From positions 1,096 through 53,009 of the forward strand of contig PLZS01000156.1 of NCBI GenBank assembly GCA_003153555.1: a stretch of DNA of 51,914 nt. Direction: 5' to 3'. The notes under the pieces are model-generated. The model worked only from the letters and a program-made list of their open reading frames with translations. It ran no database searches and had not been told where the DNA came from. The DNA is from Candidatus Melainabacteria bacterium. Lineage in GTDB: Bacteria > Cyanobacteriota > Vampirovibrionia > Obscuribacterales > Obscuribacteraceae. Shown here piece by piece: positions 1 through 9,029 of this stretch (position 1 is its first letter; each line of letters opens with the position of its first letter). A program made the position numbers and the translations under genes.

Positions 1-245
1 CGTGCAACGACGTTGTTCATCTGACCGATTTTGTCATCTTTGTTAAGCGATTCAGCAAGCGAAAGAGTGAGGCTGTCAGCTTGATTCTGCCCCTTCTTTT
101 GTTGTGCTAACAATAAGTAGAATCCAAATCCAACGAGACAAGTAAGCAGCAAAATGCCTACTACCAGTGTCGTCATTGTCAGCATACTGCCCCTTTCGCG
201 GCTTCTTGGATTTCTTCTTAAGCGGGCGTTGCTATAGAGTGGCAT
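1..245 (-). CDS. TadG/TadE-like pilus assembly protein, N-terminal part (runs off the window)
   Basis: The reverse strand is open from an ATG at 245 to the window edge. About 81 residues are visible. They comprise a basic N-terminus (LRRNPRSRERGS), one hydrophobic segment (MTTLVVGILLLTCLVGFGFYL) and then a polar stretch (QNQADSLTLSLAESL). This arrangement, RxxGS followed by one membrane helix and an Ala/Asp/Ser-rich region, is usual for TadG/TadE-like proteins of Tad (Flp) pilus loci. An inner ATG at 185 has a better ribosome site (AAAGGGG), but starting there would remove the basic leader. It is divergent from the TadE-like gene starting at 256, which supports a pilus locus. The C-terminus is outside the window. 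Confidence 0.55.
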   Translation of the reverse strand, partial: MPLYSNARLRRNPRSRERGSMLTMTTLVVGILLLTCLVGFGFYLLLAQQKKGQNQADSLTLSLAESLNKDDKIGQMNNVVA

Positions 246-255
246 TTATAAGACC

Positions 256-873
256 ATGGGCGTAAGTAGCTTCACATGTTATTCTGAAGCTGATTCTATC
301 AAAGCACGACGTCGCATGATCCGCACAAATATTCGAAGTAACAAAGGTCAGCAAATTTCTGAATTTGCCGCCGCGCTTGTCTTGCTTGTTTTCCTCTTCT
401 TTATTCCGTTGTTGGATTTAGGCATTATGCCGGTCCGCTTTTTTCTTGCTCAAGAAATAATCGCCAGTTATGCCCGTAAACTCTCATTGTGCGAAAGCCT
501 TAGCCAATCTTTTGCTTTGATGGACGCGGATCCGTCGCTTGAAACGCGTTTAATCAGGCTGGGAGGCGTACAGCCGAAAAATATTGTATTGCGCTTAATT
601 ATTACCCAGACCCGTCTCCCCAACGAAAGAATCATCGTCACTGAGCCTAAAAAAATTCCCAGAGATTGGTTTCCAGAGGGAAAGAAAACTCCATGTGAGT
701 ACATTATGGAGCTGTCAGTCGATTGTCAGATTGCGCCTGCGATGTTGCTGCGTTATGGTGGCGTTAATATCGTTGGGCTGACTGAAGCAGTGCCTTTTAG
801 AATCGCCGCCACCTCGCCTTGGGAGAATCTTGGGCGCAACCCGATTACCAAAGGCTATTTCATTAATGAATAA
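256..873 (+). CDS. TadE-like pilus assembly protein
   Basis: This is a 205-residue protein with a basic leader, then GQQISEFA and a hydrophobic helix at about residues 38-60. That is the TadE-type layout: G-x-x-x-x-E-F-A followed by a membrane span. The rest is a predicted extracytoplasmic domain with two cysteines (the C of LCES and PCEY). TadE-like proteins are minor pseudopilins anchored in the inner membrane. The ATG at 256 lies only 10 bp from the divergent start at 245, so a second ATG at 316 (MIRTNIRSNKG) is a credible alternative. The next gene overlaps its stop by 8 nt, suggesting co-translation. Confidence 0.55.
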   Translation: MGVSSFTCYSEADSIKARRRMIRTNIRSNKGQQISEFAAALVLLVFLFFIPLLDLGIMPVRFFLAQEIIASYARKLSLCESLSQSFALMDADPSLETRLIRLGGVQPKNIVLRLIITQTRLPNERIIVTEPKKIPRDWFPEGKKTPCEYIMELSVDCQIAPAMLLRYGGVNIVGLTEAVPFRIAATSPWENLGRNPITKGYFINE

Positions 874-1513
874 CGCGGCAAGGGTAATCACGCTTTTTGT
901 TTTTTTGTTTTTTGTTTTCTTCAATCCTTGCAGCGCCCTTGCTGATTCAAGTGGTCCTGGCGATGTCGACGATTTCAGTGACGAAATAATGAACCAACGT
1001 TTTGATTGGGTCATCACTGCTGATACCACTTCAATGAAAAACTTTTTGAAGTATCAGGGATCAGAGTTGCATCCGCTCAGCAAAGTGAAGGTTACTTATC
1101 GCTTGACCTCTCGTTTTGGCCGACAACGTGCTTCGTTTGATCCGGTTTGGTACGAGGATTTGTGGTATCACGAATGCAAGCCAGTGGGGTGTCGCAAAGC
1201 TCATACTCTCGGTGTCGAATCAGGTCAGCAAGGCGTCATTCATTTTCGTCAGACTAAAGATATCGCTGAAAATCACTGTGCCGTTGCTAACGCAACCGTT
1301 CGACTGCTTCTGGACACGGGGCTGAAGTCGGCCATGTTGAGCAGTGTCATTGTTCCTGTAGAAATCTTCGATCTGGTAAAAGGCGATTTGGGGCAATTCA
1401 ATTTCTTTCCATACCAGATTCAGCCCGATACTGGCATCAGCGCCACCATGCACATAGACCTGCAGTCAGAGCCCCGAGGTCGGGAAGCATCGTTGTACTA
1501 TTTCACGAACTAG
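866..1513 (+). CDS. Secreted protein of unknown function next to the Tad genes
   Basis: The start is set at the ATG at 866, which overlaps the stop of the TadE-like gene, because it places a clean signal peptide at the N-terminus (NNAARVITLFVFLFFVFF then NPCSALADSS, probable cleavage after ALA). An upstream in-frame codon at 830 would bury this signal. About 215 residues result. The mature part holds a YHECKPVGC cysteine pair and no domain I recognise. The position suggests a periplasmic or surface component of the Tad pilus system, but that is inference. Its 3' end overlaps the convergent small gene by 11 nt. Confidence 0.6.
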   Translation: MNNAARVITLFVFLFFVFFNPCSALADSSGPGDVDDFSDEIMNQRFDWVITADTTSMKNFLKYQGSELHPLSKVKVTYRLTSRFGRQRASFDPVWYEDLWYHECKPVGCRKAHTLGVESGQQGVIHFRQTKDIAENHCAVANATVRLLLDTGLKSAMLSSVIVPVEIFDLVKGDLGQFNFFPYQIQPDTGISATMHIDLQSEPRGREASLYYFTN

Positions 1514-1748
1514 GGTGACTCAAGTAATTGAGTTGAATTGCTTCAAACTGCTCTGACTTTTGCAAAATTTCGATTGCTTTGTCTAAGTCTTCAACGTCAA
1601 TCAGAATGGCAGTTAGTCGCCCATTAGATGTTGTTTTGATCAACCTTCCACCGGCATCGTCGATTGCTTTTTTGACGGCTGCTTCCCCGGCACCAGTTTT
1701 TAGCATGGCCAGGATTTGATTTGGTACATAGTTCGGGGTATCTGGCAT
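1503..1748 (-). CDS. Stand-alone subtilase-prodomain-like small protein
   Basis: This is an 81-residue protein with a good ribosome site (GAAAGGA, 8 nt before the ATG). The pattern runs: short lead, ILAMLKTGAGEAAVKKAIDDAGG, a beta stretch with TAILIDVED, then a helix and QFEAIQLNYL at the end. This beta-alpha-beta-beta-alpha-beta layout with a closing 'xxIQLNY' strand is typical of subtilisin prodomain/inhibitor I9 or fervidolysin N-terminal prodomain folds (compare 'V.YVEPN' endings). No protease domain follows, so it may act as a free intramolecular-chaperone-like or inhibitor protein. The assignment rests on pattern only. Confidence 0.6.
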   Translation of the reverse strand: MPDTPNYVPNQILAMLKTGAGEAAVKKAIDDAGGRLIKTTSNGRLTAILIDVEDLDKAIEILQKSEQFEAIQLNYLSHPSS

Positions 1749-1763
1749 TAGAACATCCTTTCA

Positions 1764-2534
1764 CTAATAGAAGTATGGCAGAAGGCGGTGCGTGCTTGAC
1801 TGATATTGTTCATAGGCAGATCCGAATTTCTCGAGCAATACTTTTTCTTGCTCAGCAACTATCCATTTCATCACAACAAAAATTCCAGGCAGTGCAAAGA
1901 GTGGATACCAAGTGCCCAGCACCAGCGGGATGCCAATTAAGGTCACTAAAGTCGCGAAAAAACAAGGATGTCGCAGCTGCAAAAATGGGCTGTCTAGACT
2001 GGGATCGCTAGTTCCTGACTCTTGTTTTGAATTTGTTTTTGCTGACGAAAGTAAAGCATACGATTGAAGAAGTAAGCCGGCAGTAGCAATTGACAGTCCG
2101 AGAAATCTGAACATCTGCACTGTTATTTGATCACCACGAATCACGCCCAGGTCCAGGCGCTGACAAAGTCCGCTGGCAGCAAAGTATAACAAGAGGAAAA
2201 GCAGTGCAGCCGCGGGCATCATCAATTGTTTGAACAAGCGTTTTCCTCTGCTCAATGATTTCGGTAAGCTGTCCAAAAGTGGATCGCCAAATGCAAACTT
2301 AGGCAGAAGCGCACCGCCTGTAATGGCGCTCACAATTAGCCATTCAGCAAAAAAGATTACCTGAGCCGGCTCACTGAAAACCGGTTGCGTAGCTCTTCTG
2401 ATCCCGCAAATTGGTAGCACTGACAGAGCTGCGCCAAGAAGCACACCGAGCAATGCGCCGCGAAAGATCAGCCAAATTTTATACAACTTTTTATCGATGG
2501 CAGGCACAGACTTATCCGAGGAGCGCCTATGCAT
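1764..2534 (-). CDS. Isoprenylcysteine carboxyl methyltransferase-like (PEMT/ICMT family) membrane protein
   Basis: This 256-residue protein has about six hydrophobic segments. The C-terminal third carries the family hallmark: RHPCFFATLVTLIGIPL, a further helix, then EQEKVLLEKFGSAYEQYQ and a closing R-LLPYFY. The RHP box and the downstream E-E-x-x-L...F-G-x-x-Y motif form the SAM and substrate site in the ICMT/PEMT/NnrU-like group. In bacteria these proteins methylate small or lipid substrates or are uncharacterised; the substrate here cannot be told. The N-terminal region is longer than in minimal members. It lies 50 bp from ruvA on the same strand. Confidence 0.7.
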   Translation of the reverse strand: MHRRSSDKSVPAIDKKLYKIWLIFRGALLGVLLGAALSVLPICGIRRATQPVFSEPAQVIFFAEWLIVSAITGGALLPKFAFGDPLLDSLPKSLSRGKRLFKQLMMPAAALLFLLLYFAASGLCQRLDLGVIRGDQITVQMFRFLGLSIATAGLLLQSYALLSSAKTNSKQESGTSDPSLDSPFLQLRHPCFFATLVTLIGIPLVLGTWYPLFALPGIFVVMKWIVAEQEKVLLEKFGSAYEQYQSSTHRLLPYFY

Positions 2535-2584
2535 ATTCGTGGAGTCTATGCAGCGTGCTGCCAGACTCCGCCAAGCTGCCCGGC

Positions 2585-3211
2585 TTAAGAAATTGACGCA
2601 GCGCCAAGTACTTTCAAGCTGTAACGAACAAGAGATTCAACGTCTTCATCCAACTTTTCTTCACGAGCTTTCTTCAAAGCCATGTTGATTTCAGTGCCCG
2701 TGTAACCGAGCCCTTCTAAAATGTTTCGCACTTCTTCAGCGACGGTGCTCCAGCCCGCTGGCGCCTCGGTCGTCAGTCCACGCTGCCTCGTCCAATCTTC
2801 AATTTTCGCTTTTAATTCAAGAATAATACGTTGAGCTACTTTTGCGCCAACGCCTGGTGCTTGGCTGATCATTTTTTGGTCGCCTGAAAGAATCGCTTCT
2901 GCTAGTTGTTGCGGACCAAGAGTGCCGACCAGCGCCAGGGCGAGCTTTGGTCCGATGCCGCTGACTGATTGGAGCAAGCCAAAGACTTGTCTTTCATCTT
3001 GTGTGGCAAATCCAAACAGGTTCCACTCGGTTTCCCTGATCGTCAAAGCGGTGTGCACCGTTGCTTCGTCTCCAGGCAGTCCGAGAAGCATGAGCGTGCG
3101 CCGTGAAACTGTTAGTTCGAAACCTACACCGCCCACATCAAGGATCAGCCGGTCTGCTTGACCGGTAGTCATCTCTTTCAGCGCGATTGTCCCGTGCAGA
3201 TAAGCAAGCAT
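2585..3211 (-). CDS. ruvA: Holliday junction DNA helicase subunit RuvA
   Basis: This 208-residue protein has the three RuvA domains. The OB fold is at about 1-64 (MLAYLHGTIALKE, DVGGVGFELTVS). The tandem helix-hairpin-helix region is at about 65-145 (LLQSVSGIGPKLALALV, APGVGAKVAQRIILELK). The small C-terminal domain III is at about 160-208 (EEVRNILEGLGYTGTEINMALK). RuvA tetramers bind four-way junctions and load the RuvB motor for branch migration. ruvB is not next to it but lies 33 kb away at 36256-37440, and no ruvC is in the window. Length and motifs are ordinary. Confidence 0.97.
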   Translation of the reverse strand: MLAYLHGTIALKEMTTGQADRLILDVGGVGFELTVSRRTLMLLGLPGDEATVHTALTIRETEWNLFGFATQDERQVFGLLQSVSGIGPKLALALVGTLGPQQLAEAILSGDQKMISQAPGVGAKVAQRIILELKAKIEDWTRQRGLTTEAPAGWSTVAEEVRNILEGLGYTGTEINMALKKAREEKLDEDVESLVRYSLKVLGAASIS

Positions 3212-3272
3212 CGAATAATCCTAAGACGACCGGTGCAGAATGCTGCCCGGCTGTTCAATTTGTAAGAAGAAC

Positions 3273-3346
3273 TCGGGGCGAGAGGATTTGAACCTCCGGC
3301 CTTCCGCACCCGAAACGGACACGCTACCAAGCTGCGCTACGCCCCG
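3273..3346 (-). tRNA. tRNA-Pro (anticodon CGG)
   Basis: A cloverleaf can be drawn on the reverse strand. The acceptor stem is CGGGGCG/CGCCCCG with discriminator A, and the D arm follows GTAGCGCAGCTTGGTAGCG. The anticodon stem TCCGT/GCGGA has loop TTCGGGT, so the anticodon is CGG (codon CCG). The T arm ends GGTTCAAATCC. Length is 74 nt with no encoded CCA. Confidence 0.96.
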
Positions 3347-3414
3347 ATGAGGAGATTTTAGCACGTGTATCGGCCCGAGAAACCAGGTCGATTGAGTTTT
3401 TAAGGCGACTGTGG

Positions 3415-5907
3415 CTACGGCTGCGCTTCAAGTGATCGAAAAGCATGTTCGACCTGCTCGATTGATTGAAAACGCAGGTTCTGGTCGTATGTGGTGCAGG
3501 TGGCGACGATCGAATCGAGGGCGGCTGAAATATCCGGCACAATCTGAGCCGGATGCGATTGTGAAATAGGCAATGGGTCTTCGGCGGTCAGCAAGTATGT
3601 TAGCGTCGCTCCTAGAGAGTAAATGTCACTTAATGGCGTCGGTTGGCCGCGAAATTGCTCGGGCGCAATATACGAAGGTTTTCCGACAACGGTGCCAGTT
3701 GTTGTCGAAGCTTGGTCCAAAGTTTGGGCGACGTTAAAATCGATCAATCGTAATGTTCCGTCATTGCCCAAGATTAAGTTTTCGGGCGTAAAATCTCGAT
3801 GCACTACAGGTGGTGCTTGCGCGTGTAAGTATTTGAGTATCTCGCACATTTGTAATGCCAGAGATCTGACATCATTTTCAGCCAGCTTACCTGATTGTTT
3901 GACAATCTGATGAAGATTTTTTCCATTCAGATGCTCTAGGACCATGTAGGCTCGGTGATCTTCAACGAAGTAGTCGAGCAATTTGACCACTTGAGGGTGA
4001 TTCAGCTGTTTGAGCAGTCGAGCTTCTTTTTCGAAACGCTCAATCGCTTGTCTCCTGATCGACAGGTCAACATAGACAGGCAAAACGAATTCCTTTAGAA
4101 CAACATCTTCTGTGGAGACGCAATCGTTCGCTAAGTAGACGGAGCCTTGCCCACCTACAGCAATCATGTTGGTGACCCGGTATTGATTGTCCTTGAGTAC
4201 TGCGCCAGTGACTAAAGGTTTGAGTTTGTCTCTCTTAGGCGGAGCTGTGAGCGCTTCCAGCCAGATATCCGTATAGCTGTAATCACTTGGTGGTTGCAGA
4301 TTGTTGATTAACTCTGGATCTTTTGAGGCAAGCGGGGCCCACCTTTCAAGGGCTCGTAAGATTTCTTCCTTGGCGCTTATTGAGCGAATAATGTCGAGTC
4401 GGACTTTGACAGGTTTTTGATTTTGCATGGAAAAGACGATCCACTTTTCATCTTTGTCCTTACCGCCTTCATGTTCTAAATGGATTAAGACGACGTCTTC
4501 CCATTTGTGCAATCCTCTCATCCCTCTTAACGAACCGGTCTTAACGACAAATCCTTTTGAGGTCATCTGCAAGACCTGTGGAACGGCGCGTCTCGCTAAA
4601 ATGAGCATAGCAAGATAAAAAAGCGCCAGAAAGATCGGAGTATTTTGTGTGAGGTATGGATGTTGATCGACCAGCCCAGGAAGGGAGTTACTGATAACAG
4701 CATGGAAGCCAGAGAAATAAACCTGGGTCCAATATGCAGAAGTGCTGCGAGCCATAAACAACGCGCCAAGCATCAGCACAAAATACGATTCCGCTCGCAA
4801 AATTATCGCTTGCCAGTCTGGTTTGAGCATTCGTTTTACAGCTTGAGCCGATAAACCAGCACCTTGCAAACGCTGACCTAGTAATTGTTTCGCGCCCCCG
4901 CCAATGACTGCATTGTGCGCAATCACCGTGACGCGGTCAGTGGATTTATGCATCTGATCTTTGGCCTTGATCAATTCGGCCTTTAGATTTTGAGGTTTCA
5001 AAATTAAAACTGTATTGCTGTTTTCCTCGACCCAATCATCAATTAGACCGGAGTAACTCAATTTCCCTGGAAACGCAATTGGCCACCACAAGCGCATAAT
5101 CGTTCTCTTCCAAGCTTTGGAGAAGGACGGACGTAGCCCGTTTTCATCGCAGACCATCAACCCTACAATTGACCAGCCAATTGATGTTTGACATCGTGAG
5201 CTCAAAGTCAGGGCGAAGTACAGTGGACATGCCAGAATTGGCAGCACTGATAACACCAGCGTCAACCAAGTAGATGACAAATACGCCAGGGGAGTACCTT
5301 TTATATCAACTCCCAGCCATGCGCAAATTGCATCGAGTGCAATCGGACCGGCGAGCTTTCCACTAGCTATCTGCAGAACAAGCAAGGCACTGGGAAAGAA
5401 TATTGGTATCAATGCTGAGCACATGAAAATGGAAAACCCCACTAACCCAGAAGCTATGCTGAATCCTGCGATGCTGAGCAGATCTTTATCAGCCCCGGGC
5501 ATGAGGCAAGCGATCACTGCAACAGAAAGTGCGACTACAAATGCGCCAAACATACCAATAACGCCTACGTCTACAATCTCAGCCACGCTGATTAGGGCTG
5601 CCGATGGACGCATTTTTCTTGCTTGACGCACCATGTTGGATGGATCGTCGTTGTATAACCCTAGGGATGTTGAATCATCCTCTGATTTAGCATCGTTGCT
5701 CTTTACTGTTGGAGCGACGTCAGGAATGTTCTTGGCTCTTGCTTCGACGTCGCCACTATGGCTCGTCACGGTCGGCTCGACTTTGCCATCCGTTCTCGCT
5801 GCTGGTGAATTCCCCGCACTATCCGTACCCCCAAGATCCGCGGCAGATTTGATCACCAGTTCAGGGGAAGTGCTGATCGATTCAGCTTTATCTTGGTGCT
5901 CAGTCAT
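3415..5907 (-). CDS. Multi-pass membrane Ser/Thr protein kinase with altered catalytic motifs (HRDFTPEN, DFN)
   Basis: This 830-residue protein has a polar N-terminus of about 95 residues. An RDD-like membrane region follows at about 100-290, then a second membrane pair at about 370-435. A cytosolic linker leads to a kinase domain at about 565-826. The kinase keeps a glycine loop (AVGGQGSVYLA), the lysine in VVLKEF, and an APE (YIAPEQ). The catalytic loop reads HRDFTPEN, with Thr where Lys normally contacts the gamma phosphate, and the metal motif is DFN instead of DFG. It is the last gene of a three-gene operon: its ATG overlaps the stop of the TPR gene (ATGA) and its ribosome site GGAGA lies in that gene. 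Activity cannot be decided from sequence. Confidence 0.88.
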   Translation of the reverse strand: MTEHQDKAESISTSPELVIKSAADLGGTDSAGNSPAARTDGKVEPTVTSHSGDVEARAKNIPDVAPTVKSNDAKSEDDSTSLGLYNDDPSNMVRQARKMRPSAALISVAEIVDVGVIGMFGAFVVALSVAVIACLMPGADKDLLSIAGFSIASGLVGFSIFMCSALIPIFFPSALLVLQIASGKLAGPIALDAICAWLGVDIKGTPLAYLSSTWLTLVLSVLPILACPLYFALTLSSRCQTSIGWSIVGLMVCDENGLRPSFSKAWKRTIMRLWWPIAFPGKLSYSGLIDDWVEENSNTVLILKPQNLKAELIKAKDQMHKSTDRVTVIAHNAVIGGGAKQLLGQRLQGAGLSAQAVKRMLKPDWQAIILRAESYFVLMLGALFMARSTSAYWTQVYFSGFHAVISNSLPGLVDQHPYLTQNTPIFLALFYLAMLILARRAVPQVLQMTSKGFVVKTGSLRGMRGLHKWEDVVLIHLEHEGGKDKDEKWIVFSMQNQKPVKVRLDIIRSISAKEEILRALERWAPLASKDPELINNLQPPSDYSYTDIWLEALTAPPKRDKLKPLVTGAVLKDNQYRVTNMIAVGGQGSVYLANDCVSTEDVVLKEFVLPVYVDLSIRRQAIERFEKEARLLKQLNHPQVVKLLDYFVEDHRAYMVLEHLNGKNLHQIVKQSGKLAENDVRSLALQMCEILKYLHAQAPPVVHRDFTPENLILGNDGTLRLIDFNVAQTLDQASTTTGTVVGKPSYIAPEQFRGQPTPLSDIYSLGATLTYLLTAEDPLPISQSHPAQIVPDISAALDSIVATCTTYDQNLRFQSIEQVEHAFRSLEAQP

Positions 5908-7496
5908 AGACCTGTCTCCTCTGACTTGGCAAAGGATTGAAGCTCATCTACTATGTTTTTACGTTCGCTGGCTTCTTCCGCAGGTCTATTAAGCTTCTGC
6001 AAGCAGCGAATTTTCAAAAGGCGTGGCTCGATCAAATGAGAATTCCCAGAGAGGATTCGTTCGCACTGTGCCAATGCCTTTTCATAACTACCACTGTCGA
6101 AAAGAGCTTCAGCTTTGATCTGAAGGAGCGGAAGGTAATGGCGCATTGTGTACTCATCTAGGTGATGGTAATACTTGAATACGGTGTCAACAGCTTCAAT
6201 TGCTTGCTGTGGACGTGGTAACTTTTGCAACGCTGAGGCTTCTAATACTGCAAGTTCAAGCGTTGGATAATCGCTATTACCTTTTGAGCATGCGGCGAAC
6301 GCAGCCACTGGATGGTTATCAGACAACGCTAACTTGGCTTCTAATGTGTCTTTGTAATGACTGGAACTAGGGTATTCGGTAATTCGGTGCCGAGCATAAG
6401 AGTGATCCTCTAGCAACGAAATGTCGAACAACAATGCAGATGTATCAATGTCTGTGTCACTGTCGAAATCAGATGCAGATCCATACATCCTGATACTCCT
6501 GGCGATAGCTTTTGCGCGTGCCAGACGGTGCTGAATTCGATTCGCTAAATCTTGGTTCCAAAAATTTGTTTTTCTCAATTGTGGAATTGCTAAGGCTTCA
6601 CAAGATGACAGCAGAATCTGACTCTTCAGACCTTTAATATCCTCTTTGTCAAAATATAGTTTCCCGTAAAGATCGGCGAATCGAAATGCTTCAGCTGTTT
6701 GTCCAGCGTCGATGCAGCACCAAACTGCTTTGTTAAGTTGGGTTGCCCACGATCTTCCGACCGTTTCCGGTGAGCGTTCCAAAATTTTCGCAAACTGTTC
6801 GTATTCTTGAATACCATGAGCAAAATCTGCATTGTTGACGTCGACGTTCGCTCGCCAGCAATAATTGCTGGCCAACTCGGGATATTTATCAATTAAATGA
6901 GCGCCGTACTTCAAACCGAGTGCTCGATCACCGTGTTCCATTAGCATCGCCTCGGTGCCAAGGCGGGTGAAAATGGCAGGTCGACCAGTCTTTTCGAGTT
7001 CAGAAATTGACCTGTCTAGAATCTTGGTGCGTTGATTTACCAAGTGAGCCGCATCTGCGTTTGTGTTCAAGACCTCAAAGTTGCTCACCGCATAATATGC
7101 CAAGTCTCGCTCTCCAAGGCACGCGGCCATCAAGACTGGCGTCATTCCACTTAATGCTGAGCGCCCGCTCTCATTTTTTTTGAAGAGCTGAAACAGACCT
7201 GCCGAAAGCGATAGAAAAACAATAACTGCAAACAGAACGAACGCTGTTCTTATGCGAATTTGGCGAGCTTCATAGTCTTTTAGAAAGGCTTGCTCAGCCA
7301 TTCTTTTTGCCGCCATGCGTGAGAGGAGGTCGTTTGATTGAGAAGGTTTTGGGATTGGCGATTTTGCGCCTGCCGGATCAGAAATAATCGCGTGCGCGTT
7401 TGCATTTGCGCCGGACTCCTCAGAAGATGGACCAGAATCTTGGTCATCATCAACTGTCAGTTCAATATCTGATTTGAGGCGATGTGGTTTATCCAT
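5904..7496 (-). CDS. Membrane-anchored TPR-like protein between two kinases
   Basis: This 530-residue protein has an acidic, Ser-rich N-terminus and one membrane helix at about 82-105 (TAFVLFAVIVFLSLSAGLFQLF). A long helical region follows with TPR-like pairs (ALGLKYGAHLIDKYPELASNY, ALAQCERILSGNSHLIEPRLLK). The start is supported by AGGA 5 nt upstream. It sits between two membrane kinase genes, 6 bp after one and overlapping the other by 4 nt, so all three are almost certainly co-transcribed and translationally coupled. It probably scaffolds or senses for the two kinases; this is inferred from context. No enzymatic motif is seen. Confidence 0.75.
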   Translation of the reverse strand: MDKPHRLKSDIELTVDDDQDSGPSSEESGANANAHAIISDPAGAKSPIPKPSQSNDLLSRMAAKRMAEQAFLKDYEARQIRIRTAFVLFAVIVFLSLSAGLFQLFKKNESGRSALSGMTPVLMAACLGERDLAYYAVSNFEVLNTNADAAHLVNQRTKILDRSISELEKTGRPAIFTRLGTEAMLMEHGDRALGLKYGAHLIDKYPELASNYCWRANVDVNNADFAHGIQEYEQFAKILERSPETVGRSWATQLNKAVWCCIDAGQTAEAFRFADLYGKLYFDKEDIKGLKSQILLSSCEALAIPQLRKTNFWNQDLANRIQHRLARAKAIARSIRMYGSASDFDSDTDIDTSALLFDISLLEDHSYARHRITEYPSSSHYKDTLEAKLALSDNHPVAAFAACSKGNSDYPTLELAVLEASALQKLPRPQQAIEAVDTVFKYYHHLDEYTMRHYLPLLQIKAEALFDSGSYEKALAQCERILSGNSHLIEPRLLKIRCLQKLNRPAEEASERKNIVDELQSFAKSEETGL

Positions 7497-7502
7497 GACT
7501 TC

Positions 7503-8948
7503 CTAGGTATCTGTAAACAATTTGGCGATTCCTTGTTGCGAATAAAGCTCCAGGAGCTGAGCCTTAATTTCCGTCACCGTGAGATAACGAGAGTTGGTAT
7601 CAAGGCTAGTGCATCGACCGACCAACTCATTTAGGGCTGCCGACACGGGCACCACATCAGCGGGAAGCGACTCGCTCAGTGGCACTGGATCCTTTCCTGT
7701 TAGTAAAAAATATAACGTGCCGCCAAATGCATAGATGTCACTTTGAGTTGTTGCTTTTCCTTGCAGCTGCTCTGGCGCCATGTAAGCTTGTTTGCCAACT
7801 ATGGTACCAGTCATGGTGCCTAGAAACTGATTAGATGCACCAAAATCGATGATGACAATGCTGCCGTCATTCCTTAGAACGATGTTTTCGGGCGTCAGAT
7901 CACGATGTATAACCGGAGGTGTGTAAGTGTGTAGGTATTCCAAGGCGGATGATATTTGCAGCGCCCAATCCAACACTTTCTGCTCCGACTGAGCACCATT
8001 TTGGCGAACAAGTTGCCGTAAATCCTGACCGGCGATATGTGGTAAAACCAGGTAGTGATGCTCCGACTCGCAGAAACTATCTAATACGTTTACAATGTTA
8101 GGATGGCGCAGCTGAGCAAGAATAGTTGCCTCTCGCTGTAAGGCTTTTTCGGCAGCATCCCGATTTTTGACCTCCATAGCGACCGGCACCACAGCCTCCT
8201 TTAAAATCCGCATTTCCTTCTGTCCATCTTGCACCAGATAGATTGCCGAAAGTCCACCAAAAGCCAGCTGGCGCACGACTGTCAGGCGTCCATTCTGCAC
8301 CTTTGTGCCTGGTTCAAGTGGCACAAAAGTTGTAGAAGTGAATCGGCGCCCGAGTTCCTCATTCCACATGTCCGTATAACTGAGCTGGAGCCCTTTGCTC
8401 TCATTGTGTAATTCGGCTTGATAATCGAACAGTGTTTGCGACCGAGTGCAGCTGGTTCCCCAAAGTTCAATGCATAAAAGCAATTGTTCTATCGCCGGTG
8501 GCTCCATGCCACTTAAAGGCAATACGATTGATTTGCCTGACTTTAGCTGCAGCAGTAGATTACGATCGCTTGCCGTGTTTCCAGATATCGAAGCAGCCGT
8601 CACTCCGATCCAACTTTGCCATAACTTGACCTTGTTTAAGCGCGCCACCAAGAGCGGAAGGTTGAGACCGTCTCGATTGACGATCATTTCGTTTGAGCAG
8701 GCTGCTCGGGCGAATTTGACTAGCAAGCCGGCAAGTAGCAAACAGATCAAAACGGAAAATCCGAACATCAGCGCTTTCGGGTGAGCGCTCGCAAACGCCG
8801 GACCCCAGGGACAAGCAAGCAAATAAATTGCGATCAACCCGGCGATTGAGGTTACTGCAAAATACGACCGATGCAGGATCTCAGTCAGACTGTTGAGCGT
8901 TCTTAACTGAGGATGATGAAGCTCGAGCGTTAGATCTGTGTCGGCCAA
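7503..8948 (-). CDS. Membrane Ser/Thr protein kinase with HRDLTPEN catalytic loop
   Basis: This 481-residue protein has two membrane helices near the N-terminus (about 30-53 and 60-80) and a middle region that ends in YTDMWNEELG. A kinase domain follows at about 225-470. It has glycine loop AFGGLSAIYLV, Lys in RILKEA, an intact DFG (IDFGASN) and APE (YMAPEQ). The catalytic loop is HRDLTPEN, with Thr replacing the usual Lys. The segment before the kinase (YTDMW...) matches that in the kinase encoded at 3415-5907 (YTDIW...), so the two are paralogues that flank the TPR gene. The start is TTG at 8948. It is the first gene of the operon. Confidence 0.88.
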   Translation of the reverse strand: MADTDLTLELHHPQLRTLNSLTEILHRSYFAVTSIAGLIAIYLLACPWGPAFASAHPKALMFGFSVLICLLLAGLLVKFARAACSNEMIVNRDGLNLPLLVARLNKVKLWQSWIGVTAASISGNTASDRNLLLQLKSGKSIVLPLSGMEPPAIEQLLLCIELWGTSCTRSQTLFDYQAELHNESKGLQLSYTDMWNEELGRRFTSTTFVPLEPGTKVQNGRLTVVRQLAFGGLSAIYLVQDGQKEMRILKEAVVPVAMEVKNRDAAEKALQREATILAQLRHPNIVNVLDSFCESEHHYLVLPHIAGQDLRQLVRQNGAQSEQKVLDWALQISSALEYLHTYTPPVIHRDLTPENIVLRNDGSIVIIDFGASNQFLGTMTGTIVGKQAYMAPEQLQGKATTQSDIYAFGGTLYFLLTGKDPVPLSESLPADVVPVSAALNELVGRCTSLDTNSRYLTVTEIKAQLLELYSQQGIAKLFTDT

Positions 8949-9029
8949 ATGTCATTCGCTTGGCTGGGGATGGCCGCATTATACCCGCAGAAGATTCATC
9001 CCTCAGCCTCGGCAATTGAGCGAATATTG

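Noticed and set aside
3324..3542. A 72-codon minus-strand frame overlapping the tRNA-Pro
   Set aside because: It overlaps the tRNA and the end of the kinase gene in another frame and has no start signal.
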